A DNA stretch of 64,000 nucleotides, taken from NCBI RefSeq assembly GCF_013116825.1, contig NZ_JABFNS010000014.1, positions 27,074 through 91,073 on the forward strand, written 5' to 3'. Shown here in pieces: positions 54,617 to 62,559 of this stretch (its first letter is position 1; each line of letters starts with the position of its first letter). The position numbers were made by a program, and so were the translations under genes. The stretch is from Myxococcus xanthus (GTDB lineage Bacteria; Myxococcota; Myxococcia; Myxococcales; Myxococcaceae). The notes beneath the pieces were generated by a model. The model saw only the letters and a list, made by a program, of their open reading frames with translations. It was not told where the DNA came from and ran no database searches.

Positions 54617-55549
54617 ATGCCGCTCGCGACAGAATCCCTCACCCCTTCGCAGTTGCGTGAATTGGAGCAGGTCGATGCGCGGCACGTTCCGCGGCTCGCC
54701 GTGTTCCTCATGCTCTACCTGGGCGCGGCGGCGCTGTCCGTGGTGCTCGCGGCGCGGGACGCGGCCTGGACAGACTGGCTCGCTCGCGCCCCGCTGTACC
54801 TCCTCGCCGCGGCGTCGTTGCATGGCATCAGCCTGTTCACCCACGAGGCCGTCCACGGCGGCCTCGCACGGCGGCCCTGGTTGAACCGGCTGGGTGGCAT
54901 CGCCTGCGCGCTCCCGGTGTTGCAGAACTACGCGGCCTACAAGGTGCTGCACCTGAAGCACCATGCCGACCTGGGCGGAGGGAAGGACCCCGACCACTAC
55001 GCCAACTACACGGGCCGGCGGTGGCTGGAGTTGTTGATGCATGTGGGCCGGCTGCTGCTCGGCTATCCCGCCTACATCACGATGATTCCCATCCTGGGCT
55101 GGCGACAGGGAACGACCGCCGAGCGCCGATGGGTGATGTTCGAAGTGGCGCTGGCCGTCGCGGGCCTGACGGCCGCGGTCATCTTCATCCCCGGACAGGT
55201 GCTGCTCCACGCCTGGGCGATTCCGATGCTCCTCCTCAACACCCTGGTCAACGTCCGGGGCATGAGCCAGCACACCTTCCTGCCAGAGAGCACGCACCCG
55301 GTCCGAGGCTCCCGGACCATCCTGTCGAACCCGGTGACGCGCTTCTTCATGTGCAACGAGAACTACCACCTGGAGCACCACCTGTACCCTCGGGTGCCCT
55401 GGTACAACCTGCCCGAGTTGCACCGGACGCTGCGCGCGGACCTCGTCGCGCAGGGGGCGCCCTTCATCCCGTCCTACTTCTCGTTCGTGCGCGGCGTCCT
55501 CTCCGGCTCGCTCATCCGAGGGGCGAAGCCCGCCACGCCCGATGCCTGA
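54617..55549 (+). CDS. Membrane fatty-acid desaturase/hydroxylase family protein
   Basis: 310 residues, integral membrane diiron enzyme. Three His boxes are clear: HEAVH (about 75), HLKHH (about 113) and HLEHH (about 255). About four TM helices lie between them. Could desaturate or hydroxylate an acyl chain. Start chosen at ATG 54617 (MPLATES); an ATG at 54590 would overlap the divergent DUF3419 start codon itself. Its last 8 bp overlap the PAP2-like gene, so the two are coupled. Confidence 0.92.
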   Translation: MPLATESLTPSQLRELEQVDARHVPRLAVFLMLYLGAAALSVVLAARDAAWTDWLARAPLYLLAAASLHGISLFTHEAVHGGLARRPWLNRLGGIACALPVLQNYAAYKVLHLKHHADLGGGKDPDHYANYTGRRWLELLMHVGRLLLGYPAYITMIPILGWRQGTTAERRWVMFEVALAVAGLTAAVIFIPGQVLLHAWAIPMLLLNTLVNVRGMSQHTFLPESTHPVRGSRTILSNPVTRFFMCNENYHLEHHLYPRVPWYNLPELHRTLRADLVAQGAPFIPSYFSFVRGVLSGSLIRGAKPATPDA

Positions 55550-56411
55550 GCGGATGTACCCGCACGAAGTCCTGCTGGCGGCGTTCGGCATCGCCCTCTC
55601 GGCGGCGCTGGTATTCGTCGCGGGAGTCTCCTCGGCGGCCACCGCGCAAGCAGTTGGCGGCACGGCGCTGTTCATGGCCAGCGTGGCGCTGCTGGCGCGA
55701 CTGGATGCAGTGGCCCATGTCTTCCGGGCACGGCTGCTGCTCGCCTACCTCGCGACGTTCTTCTTCTATGCCTCCGTGAAGCAGACCGTCCCCGCGCTGG
55801 GCCTCGTGACGCGTGACGCCTGGCTCCTGTCCGCGGACGTGTTCCTGTTCGGCATCACCCCGGCCGCCTGGCTCCAGCGGTGGAGCACGCCCTGGGTCAA
55901 CGAACTCTTCAGCGCCAGCTATCTGGCGTTCCACGGCTACCTGCACCTCGCCATGGCCTGGGCGCTGGTGGGGCCCCGTGCGCGGGCGGAGCGCTTCTTC
56001 GTCGACGTCTTCTCCGCCTATGTCCCGGGCATCGCCGGCTACTACTTGATGCCCGCCATCGGGCCCATGGCCGCCTGGCCGGAGCTGTTCACCCTCCCCA
56101 TCGAGGGCGGCTGGCTCACACAACTGAATGCCACCGTCGTGGCGAACGGCTCGTCCACCTACGACCTCTTCCCCAGCCTGCACACGTACATCACGCTGGT
56201 GCTGCTCGAACACGACCGGCGCCAGCACCCGTGGCGATTCCGTCTGATGGTGCCCGTCGCCGTGGCCATCCTCATGTCCACGCTGGTGCTGCGCTATCAC
56301 TATGCCGTGGACCTGCTGGCGGGCGCCGTGTGGTTCATGGGGTTTCGCGCCTGCTTCCCGAGGCTCCAGGCGTGGACGGCGCCATCGAACCTGGCTCGGG
56401 CAGGACAGTGA
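55542..56411 (+). CDS. PAP2-superfamily membrane phosphatase/phosphotransferase
   Basis: 289 residues with about six TM helices. The PAP2 active site appears as LFPSLHTYITLVLL (motif 2 His) and LRYHYAVDLLAGA (motif 3 His and Asp); motif 1 with its Lys/Arg is not obvious. This fits the PAP2_3/inositolphosphoceramide-synthase-like branch, which moves phospho-head groups between lipids. Coupled to the desaturase (8-bp overlap). With the divergent DUF3419 unit it supports a lipid head-group role. Confidence 0.85.
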   Translation: MPERMYPHEVLLAAFGIALSAALVFVAGVSSAATAQAVGGTALFMASVALLARLDAVAHVFRARLLLAYLATFFFYASVKQTVPALGLVTRDAWLLSADVFLFGITPAAWLQRWSTPWVNELFSASYLAFHGYLHLAMAWALVGPRARAERFFVDVFSAYVPGIAGYYLMPAIGPMAAWPELFTLPIEGGWLTQLNATVVANGSSTYDLFPSLHTYITLVLLEHDRRQHPWRFRLMVPVAVAILMSTLVLRYHYAVDLLAGAVWFMGFRACFPRLQAWTAPSNLARAGQ

Positions 56412-56599
56412 TGGGCTAGACGCCCCGCCCGTGAATGACTTCAGAAGCACGACGCTCGCATACACGGTGCCCATGAAGACCATCGAAGTACGCCAGGCCG
56501 ACGAGCGGGCGCTCGCCGGAGTGAGTGCGGACAGCGCCTTCCGATTCGGGCATGTGAAGCGAGAGGATGGCGCTCCACACCCCGTGGAAAGGAGCAGTC

Positions 56600-57208
56600 A
56601 TGAACGCACGTTTTCTTGCTGTCGCTGTCCTGGGTGCCGCGATGTTCACCGGCTGTGGTGAGCCGGAGACCTCCCCTGAGACGCCCACTGGAGAAGGCGT
56701 TGTCATCCCGCCCGTGGAGACGCAGGAAGGGTCCGCCACGGTCACCGCCGCCGCGTACTGCGACGACGTGACGACGTGGAATTCGGCGTGGACGGCCCTG
56801 GAAGACCAGGTGCTCGTGCTCGTCAACGAGCGCCGCGCCGCCGGGGCCGTCTGTGGCGGCGTGGCCAAGCCGCCCGCGCCCGCGCTCAGCAACAACCCCC
56901 AGCTGCGGTGTGCGGCGCGCAAGCACTCCAAGGACATGGGCACCAACAACTTCATGAGCCACACGGGCTCGGACGGCTCCACGCCCTGGCAGCGGATGAA
57001 CTGGGCGGGCTACACGTACCGCAACGCCGCGGAGAACATCGCGGCCGGCTACTCCACGGCGCTTGCCGTGGTGAATGGCTGGATGGCCAGCACCGGGCAC
57101 TGCAACAACATCATGAACCCGGCGCTGCTGGAGATGGGCGTCGGCTACTTCAACGCGCCGAGCAGCACGTACCGGCACTACTGGACGCAGGCCTTCGGCC
57201 GGCAGTAA
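56600..57208 (+). CDS. CAP-superfamily (SCP/PR-1-like) lipoprotein
   Basis: 202 residues. Lipobox MFTGC at about 13-17, then a Thr/Glu/Pro linker and a CAP domain with LVLVNERRAAGAVCG, ARKHSKDMGTNNFMSHTG, TYRNAAENIAAGYSTA and GHCNNIMNPALLEMGVGYF. These include the two His and Glu of the CAP cavity. Role of bacterial CAP proteins is mostly unknown (lipid or metal binding, rarely proteolysis). ATG 56600 follows AAAGGAG. The 188 bp before it hold no supported gene. First of three closely spaced genes. Confidence 0.92.
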   Translation: MNARFLAVAVLGAAMFTGCGEPETSPETPTGEGVVIPPVETQEGSATVTAAAYCDDVTTWNSAWTALEDQVLVLVNERRAAGAVCGGVAKPPAPALSNNPQLRCAARKHSKDMGTNNFMSHTGSDGSTPWQRMNWAGYTYRNAAENIAAGYSTALAVVNGWMASTGHCNNIMNPALLEMGVGYFNAPSSTYRHYWTQAFGRQ

Positions 57209-57220
57209 CACCGGGCTAGA

Positions 57221-57811
57221 ATGCGAGGCCGGGCGCTCATCCAGGGCGCCCGGCTCGCCTCGTTCGTCATGGACCTCGCCCTGCTCTTCGTCGGTCTCAT
57301 CAAGGTGGTGTTCGGCGGCCTCGTCGCCGCGCTGGGCATCTGGCTCGCGCTGCGTGGACTGAGCCGCATCCTCGGCGCCAACCCCGTGGAGGAGCTGCGC
57401 CAGGGCAACGTCGCCGCCTGCCTCGTCCACGCCGCCAGCCTGGTGTCGCTGGGCCTGCTGGTGCAGCACGCGGTGCAGGCCACGTCGGACGCGCTGGACC
57501 TCACCGTGCAGAATCCGCCCCTGCATCTGGTGGTCGTGGGCCGGCTGGTCGCGGTGGCCGTCCTGCACGTGGGGCTGTCACTGGCCGTGGGCGTCACCGT
57601 GCTCGGCACGGGCGTGCTGCTGTTCGACCGGATGACGCCGGGCATCGACGAGTTGGCGGAGGTGCGCAAGGGCAACGTCGCGGCGGCGCTCATCCTCTCC
57701 GCCATCCTGCTGGTGCTGGCGCTGCTGACCGCCCCGGGCCTCCAGGCGGCGCTCAACGGGCTCATCCCCTTCCCCCAGCTCCCTGAAGGGACGCTGCGCG
57801 CGCCCGCGTGA
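57221..57811 (+). CDS. DUF350 family membrane protein
   Basis: 196 residues with about five TM helices in two related halves; the motif GNVAA occurs in each (about 66 and 148), as in DUF350 proteins. Function unknown; DUF350 genes often neighbour potassium-channel or glutathionylspermidine-synthase-like genes, neither present here. Start ATG 57221 (12 bp after the CAP gene), though the ATG at 57269 gives a more family-like N-terminus. The stop overlaps the next gene as GTGA. Confidence 0.82.
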   Translation: MRGRALIQGARLASFVMDLALLFVGLIKVVFGGLVAALGIWLALRGLSRILGANPVEELRQGNVAACLVHAASLVSLGLLVQHAVQATSDALDLTVQNPPLHLVVVGRLVAVAVLHVGLSLAVGVTVLGTGVLLFDRMTPGIDELAEVRKGNVAAALILSAILLVLALLTAPGLQAALNGLIPFPQLPEGTLRAPA

Positions 57812-58668
57812 AGACGCTCTTCAAATGGATGCTCGGCGTGGTGGGCCTCGCCAGCTGCGTCTGCTGCTGTGGCCTGGGCACGCTCGGCCATCTGGCGGGC
57901 ATGGACATCGCGCCACCGGAGCCCGGCCATCCCAGCGGCGCCCGCGCGGTGGATCTGGGACTGGTGCTGCTCCCGCCGGGCACCTCACCGCAGCGGGCTC
58001 GCGATTACGACTGGCGAGCGGACAGCATCCAGCCCCCCGAGCACCACGTCGCCTACGGACTGGGGACAGCGCTGGCCCAGACGCTGGCGGAGGAACACGC
58101 GGCGCTGGGCCGCCGGCTGCACTACCGCTCACTGGGCAGGGAGCGCTTCTCGTTCAACGCACCGCCCGGCTGTAGCGCCGACATGCGCTGCATCTACGAG
58201 GAGTTGATGCGCACCAACGCCGAGCCCGTGCGGAGGCTGGGTGACACCTTCGTCGCCTCCATCCGCGAGCGGAGGCTGGATGCCGGGCAGGCCACGCAGC
58301 TCATCCTCGGCTTCGTTCAGAGCATCGACTACGAACTGCCGGAGGACGAGGCCTTCGGCATCGTCCCGCCGGCGCTGGTCCCCGCCGAGAATCGCGGCGA
58401 CTGCGACTCCAAGGCGGTGCTCGCGGTGATGCTGCTGCGGCAGGTGGGAGTCGACGCGGTGGTGCTGTACTCCGACCCGCTGTCCCACGCGGCGGTGGGC
58501 GTGGGGCTGCCCGGCAAGGGCACGGCGCTGCGCTACGCCGGGCGCAGCTACCGGTACGCGGAGGTCACCGCCCAGGGCTGGCCGCTGGGCATGATTCCGC
58601 CCCAATACGACAAGCCCCGGCTGTGGAAGGTGCTGCCCCTCAACGGGGGGCCGGACACCGCGGGCTGA
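57808..58668 (+). CDS. Membrane-anchored transglutaminase-like protein
   Basis: 286 residues. N-terminal TM or lipid anchor with a cysteine cluster (SCVCCCG, about 16-22), then an extracytoplasmic domain. The papain/transglutaminase-like core has NRGDCDSKAVLAVMLLRQVG with Cys about 198, and SHAAVGVGL with the His. The partner Asp/Asn is not certain. Overlaps the DUF350 gene by 4 bp (GTG start) so both proteins are produced together. Substrate unknown. Convergent with the Thg1-like gene 12 bp further on. Confidence 0.8.
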   Translation: MKTLFKWMLGVVGLASCVCCCGLGTLGHLAGMDIAPPEPGHPSGARAVDLGLVLLPPGTSPQRARDYDWRADSIQPPEHHVAYGLGTALAQTLAEEHAALGRRLHYRSLGRERFSFNAPPGCSADMRCIYEELMRTNAEPVRRLGDTFVASIRERRLDAGQATQLILGFVQSIDYELPEDEAFGIVPPALVPAENRGDCDSKAVLAVMLLRQVGVDAVVLYSDPLSHAAVGVGLPGKGTALRYAGRSYRYAEVTAQGWPLGMIPPQYDKPRLWKVLPLNGGPDTAG

Positions 58669-58680
58669 CGCCCCTGGGCA

Positions 58681-59448
58681 TCAGTCCGCCTCGGCCCCAG
58701 GCGCCGCGAGCAGGCCCCGCACCAGGTGCTCGTAGGCCTCCTTCATCGGCAGCTCGGAGTCGACCTTGAGCCGCCGCCGGAGCGTCTGGGTCCGCCGGCC
58801 ATCCCGTGGGTCCACGCCCTCCTTCTGGTACGCCTCCCACCACCCCCCGCTTCCGCGCCGTTGCCACAGGGGCACGTCGTTGAAGTTGATGCCTCGCTGG
58901 AACAGCAGCTCGTTCTTGTAGCTCACGGGCTTGCCGTCCAGCTCACGGGTGGCCTGCGCCGCGCTCCGGCCCTCCTTGCGCAGCGTCCAGTAGCACCAGC
59001 CATGCAGCGAACACCGGCTGCCGTCCGCCTGCCGCCAAAGGAAGTAGTCCAGCACCGCCCGCTCCGAGGCGCCCAGCCACGCGCGGCCGTCGAACACCGC
59101 CGGGGCACCCGCGGCGTGCGTGAAGGTGGCGCTGGCCAGGCCCGCCGCCAGCGACACCACCTTCTCGACGGAGCGGTCGAAGAGCGCCCAGTCCGGCCGG
59201 AAGAGCACGGAGATTTCGTCGCTCTGCGTGTAGGCGTAGACGCCTTGGAGTTCCTCCAGCATCACGCTGGCGGTGCGCACCATGAACTGGTGGAACACCG
59301 GGTCGAAGGGCTTCTCGAAGCGGGCCTCGGTGAAGCGCGAGAAGCCCCGCCCATCCACGCGCAGCACCACCCAGGCGCCCGGCAGCATGCGCTGACCGTG
59401 GAACACCTCGCCCTGCCTTGCTCGCGCCGCCAGTTCCTCAGGGTCCAT
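58681..59448 (-). CDS. Thg1-like 3'-5' RNA polymerase (TLP)
   Basis: 255 residues of the tRNAHis guanylyltransferase fold. VVLRVDGRGFSRFTE and YTQSDEISVLF give the metal-binding Asp residues; NELLFQRGINFNDVP matches the TLP C-terminal half. Bacterial TLPs, including one studied from Myxococcus xanthus, extend 5'-truncated tRNAs in the 3'-5' direction rather than add G-1 (established for the family). Start ATG 59448, overlapping the upstream kinase-like gene by 11 bp. Because the partner looks like a polynucleotide kinase, the two probably repair RNA 5' ends. Confidence 0.93.
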   Translation of the reverse strand: MDPEELAARARQGEVFHGQRMLPGAWVVLRVDGRGFSRFTEARFEKPFDPVFHQFMVRTASVMLEELQGVYAYTQSDEISVLFRPDWALFDRSVEKVVSLAAGLASATFTHAAGAPAVFDGRAWLGASERAVLDYFLWRQADGSRCSLHGWCYWTLRKEGRSAAQATRELDGKPVSYKNELLFQRGINFNDVPLWQRRGSGGWWEAYQKEGVDPRDGRRTQTLRRRLKVDSELPMKEAYEHLVRGLLAAPGAEAD

Positions 59449-59908
59449 CGGGTTCCTCCATCCAGGGCTGGACGCGGATGCCACCGTCGGCGTCCAGCGT
59501 CACGTAGAACAGTGCGTCGAAGCCCTCCTCGAGCCGGGGCCGCTCGAGCTGCTTCACGGTGGCACGCAACGCCACCTCCGGCACCCGGGCGCGCCCTTCA
59601 CGCAAGGCATTGCGCGCCAGGCAGTCCTCCAGCTTCGACGCGAAGTAGTAGCCAATGATTCGGGCCTGGTACTCACGCCCCAGGGCGATGAGTGGCGCGC
59701 GCACGTCCGCGGAGGGGTTGGTGTTGTCCACCACCACCGGCCGGCCCGCGGCCAGCGCCTCGGCGATGTAGCGACGCTGGCGGGCCTCCTTGCGAACGGC
59801 GTGGGGCCACAGGTCCTTGCTGACGTGCACGTGCGTGGCCGCGAAACGCTGTCGGTAGAGGCTGCTCTTGCCCGAGCCCTGCAAGCCAACGAAGAGAACC
59901 AGGTCCAT
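59438..59908 (-). CDS. Polynucleotide-kinase-like P-loop protein
   Basis: 156 residues. LFVGLQGSGKSSLYRQ is the Walker A loop; HVSKDLWP carries an Asp that could activate a 5'-OH; VVVDNTNPSADVRAPLI is the DNTNP motif typical of the PNKP/T4 Pnk kinase domain; LARNALREGRARVPE provides the arginine lid. No phosphatase domain. Start ATG 59908 after a Ser/Ala-rich in-frame stretch that is not kinase-like. Overlaps the TLP gene by 11 bp. Phosphorylation of RNA or DNA 5'-OH ends is inferred from motifs. Confidence 0.82.
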   Translation of the reverse strand: MDLVLFVGLQGSGKSSLYRQRFAATHVHVSKDLWPHAVRKEARQRRYIAEALAAGRPVVVDNTNPSADVRAPLIALGREYQARIIGYYFASKLEDCLARNALREGRARVPEVALRATVKQLERPRLEEGFDALFYVTLDADGGIRVQPWMEEPDGP

Positions 59909-60077
59909 GACGGCGGCTCCGGACGCCTCTGCGTGAGAGGGACTGACAGCGACGGCCCAGGCAATAACGCTGCCACGCGAAAAAGACACTCAACCCGACA
60001 CATCGGTCGCGTCCGCGGTGTCACCCAAACGCCACGAATGCTTGTCATTCCAATGAATTCCCAGACTTGGGCATGCA

Positions 60078-60107
60078 TTGACACACTCAGCTTAAGCAGA
60101 CTAACAA
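60078..60107 (+). promoter_or_regulatory. Possible sigma-70-type promoter of the S8 protease gene
   Basis: TTGACA (60078-60083), an 18-bp spacer and TAACAA (60102-60107) lie in a 265-bp divergent intergenic stretch that is noticeably A/T-richer than its neighbours. Match at -35 is perfect, at -10 weak. The gene's ribosome binding site AAGGAG is at 60161-60166. Confidence 0.4.
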
Positions 60108-60173
60108 GCACGTCTCGCTTTCCGAGGATTCAAGCGTCGTGCAGCACGGAAGTCCCTCTCAAGGAGACCCGCC

Positions 60174-62480
60174 ATGCGTATGCCGTCCTCGTTGTCCCCG
60201 CTGTCCCTCCTGGCCCTCGGTTGGGGCTTGTCCGCGCCCGTCACGGCGCTCGCCGCGAACACACCGGACCTGCGCCCCAGCGTCATCCGGAGCACCGCCG
60301 CGCTGGGCCCCGCCCGGGTCCTCACCGGTGCCGAGGTCGAGAAGGCTCGCCTCGCCACGGGCATCGACCACTCGGCGAGCGGGACGTATGCCCTTGCCAC
60401 GGGCGCCGGACATATCTTCCACCGGACGGCCCAGCCCATCCATGCATTGAAGACGCTCGATGTGCCGCGTGCGTCGGTCCAGCTCCACACCTGGCAGGAA
60501 GAGACGGCGGACGGCCGGCGCCAGGACTTCTTCGCCTACAGCCAGGGAGGCGTGGCGCTGCTGGGCCGCGTGCAGCCGACCGAGTACCTGGTGCGGTTGG
60601 AGCACGCGCGCTTCGATCCGCTGAAGGGCGCACAGCCCCTGGTCGCGGGCGTGCTCACCGCGGACGCAAGCAACACCCTGCACCTGGTGCAGTTCCACGC
60701 CACGCCCCTGCCGGAGTACCGCGACGCCATCACGGCCGCGGGAGGCAAGGTGCTGCGCTTCCTCACGGACCACACCTTCCTCGTGGAGATGAACGCCAGC
60801 ACGCACAAGCGCGTTGCTGGGCTGCCCTATGTCCGCTGGGTGGGCGCGTACCATCCGGAGTACCGGGTGGAAGGCGTGCTGCGCGAGTCCCTCCAGGGGC
60901 GCGCTTTGAAACTGGAGCCGCAGCGCTACTCCATCATGGTGGGCGAGCGCGGCGCGGCGCGACAGGGCGAGGTCGCCTCGCTGGTCCGCTCGCTGGGCGG
61001 CACGGTGGAGCTCATCGAGGCGGGCGGCCTGCGCGTGGAGGCCACCCTCACCCAGTCCCAGTTGGAGCGGCTGATTCGCTCCAACGCCGTGCAGTACGTC
61101 GACCGCTGGGGCGGGCCGGGTGAGCTCGACAACAACAACGTCCGTCAGGTGGGCGGCGCGACCTTCCTTGAGGGCGTGGAGGGATTCACGGGTCAGGGCG
61201 TCCGCGGCGAAATCTTCGACACGGAGCTGCGCACCACGCACCAGGAATGGGCGACGCCTCCCCTCATCCACAGCACGTCCACCACGGGCAGCTTCCACGG
61301 CACCGCCTGCTACAGCATCAACTTCGCCCGAGGCGTGAACCCGGAGGCGCGCGGCCTGATTCCCTCCGGACAGGGCATCTTCTACCGCTACAACGAGTCC
61401 TCCCAGTTCGGCGGCACCAAGTCCCGCTACGACATCAACCGGGAGCTCATCGACCCGGCCGGGCCGTACCGCGCCGTGTTCCAGACGTCCAGCGTGGGCA
61501 GCGCGCAGGTGACGGGCTACACCACCATCTCCGCGGAGGTGGATGACTACCTGTTCCAGTACCCCATCCTCAGCACGCAGTCGCAGAGCAACACCGGCAA
61601 CCAGAACTCGCGGCCACAGGCGTGGGCGAAGAACATCGTGTCCGTGGGTGGCATGTACCACTACGACAACACCAACCGCGGGGATGACCGGTGGAATGGC
61701 GGCGCCAGCGTGGGCCCGGCGGCGGACGGCCGCCTCAAGCCGGACCTGTCGTACTACTACGACCTCATCCGCTCCGCGTCGAACACCAGCGACACGTCCT
61801 ACACCAACTTCGGCGGGACCAGCGCGGCCACGCCGCAGACGGCGGGACACTTCGGCCTGCTGTTCCAGATGTGGCACGAGGGCGTCTGGGCGGGCTTCGG
61901 CGGTGGCGCGGATGTCTTCGCCAGCCGTCCGAAGATGGCCACGGCGAAGGCGCTGATGATCAACATGGCGCATCGCTACAACTGGCTCGCGGGTGGCTCC
62001 AACGGCGACCTGACGCGCGCGCGGCAGGGCTGGGGCACCGCGGACGTGAAGCGCCTGTATGACCGCGCCGCCGTGACGAGCATCATCAACGAGACGGACA
62101 CCCTGCTCCCGCTCGGCACGAATACGTACAACGTCACCGTGACTCCCGGGGAGACGGAGCTCAACGTCACCATGGTCTACACCGACCCCGCCGGCACGGT
62201 GGGCGCGGCGCACGCCCGCATCAACGACCTTTCGCTGCGCGTGACGTCCCCCACCGGCGTCGTCTACTGGGGTAACAACGGCCTGACGGCGAGCAACGTC
62301 TCCACGGCGGGCGGCGTGTCGAACAAGGTGGATACGGTGGAGAACGTGTTCCTCACCAACCCCGCCGCCGGCACGTGGACCGTGGAGGTGATTGGTGACG
62401 AAATCATCGAGGACACGAATCTGGCGACGCGCGTGCTGGACGCGACCTACGCGCTGGTCGTGAGCGGCGGCAAGATCTAG
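60174..62480 (+). CDS. Secreted S8 (subtilisin-family) serine protease
   Basis: 768 residues. Signal peptide (about 1-28), a 290-residue N-terminal region with two beta-rich prodomain-like segments, then the S8 domain: Asp in GVRGEIFDTELRTTHQ (about 345), His in GSFHGTACYS (about 377), and Ser in GGTSAATPQTAGH (about 550). The oxyanion Asn is probably in NTGNQNSRP. A C-terminal beta-sandwich (about 640-768) is typical of large secreted S8 enzymes. The start at 60174 follows AAGGAG. Likely exported for predation or nutrient release (inference). Stands alone, with a T-rich terminator behind it. Confidence 0.93.
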   Translation: MRMPSSLSPLSLLALGWGLSAPVTALAANTPDLRPSVIRSTAALGPARVLTGAEVEKARLATGIDHSASGTYALATGAGHIFHRTAQPIHALKTLDVPRASVQLHTWQEETADGRRQDFFAYSQGGVALLGRVQPTEYLVRLEHARFDPLKGAQPLVAGVLTADASNTLHLVQFHATPLPEYRDAITAAGGKVLRFLTDHTFLVEMNASTHKRVAGLPYVRWVGAYHPEYRVEGVLRESLQGRALKLEPQRYSIMVGERGAARQGEVASLVRSLGGTVELIEAGGLRVEATLTQSQLERLIRSNAVQYVDRWGGPGELDNNNVRQVGGATFLEGVEGFTGQGVRGEIFDTELRTTHQEWATPPLIHSTSTTGSFHGTACYSINFARGVNPEARGLIPSGQGIFYRYNESSQFGGTKSRYDINRELIDPAGPYRAVFQTSSVGSAQVTGYTTISAEVDDYLFQYPILSTQSQSNTGNQNSRPQAWAKNIVSVGGMYHYDNTNRGDDRWNGGASVGPAADGRLKPDLSYYYDLIRSASNTSDTSYTNFGGTSAATPQTAGHFGLLFQMWHEGVWAGFGGGADVFASRPKMATAKALMINMAHRYNWLAGGSNGDLTRARQGWGTADVKRLYDRAAVTSIINETDTLLPLGTNTYNVTVTPGETELNVTMVYTDPAGTVGAAHARINDLSLRVTSPTGVVYWGNNGLTASNVSTAGGVSNKVDTVENVFLTNPAAGTWTVEVIGDEIIEDTNLATRVLDATYALVVSGGKI

Positions 62481-62507
62481 CAGGCCAGGGTTGAGCTGAC
62501 GCAGGCG

Positions 62508-62544
62508 CCGGGCCGGTGTTCCCTTCGCGGGAGTGCCGGCCCGG
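62508..62544 (+). terminator. Terminator of the S8 protease gene
   Basis: CCGGGCCGG (62508-62516) pairs with CCGGCCCGG (62536-62544), with a further 4-bp inner stem TCCC/GGGA around TTCGC. ACTGTTTCT follows on the + strand. It lies between convergent stop codons and can also serve the minus gene. Confidence 0.75.
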
Positions 62545-62559
62545 ACTGTTTCTGGAGTG

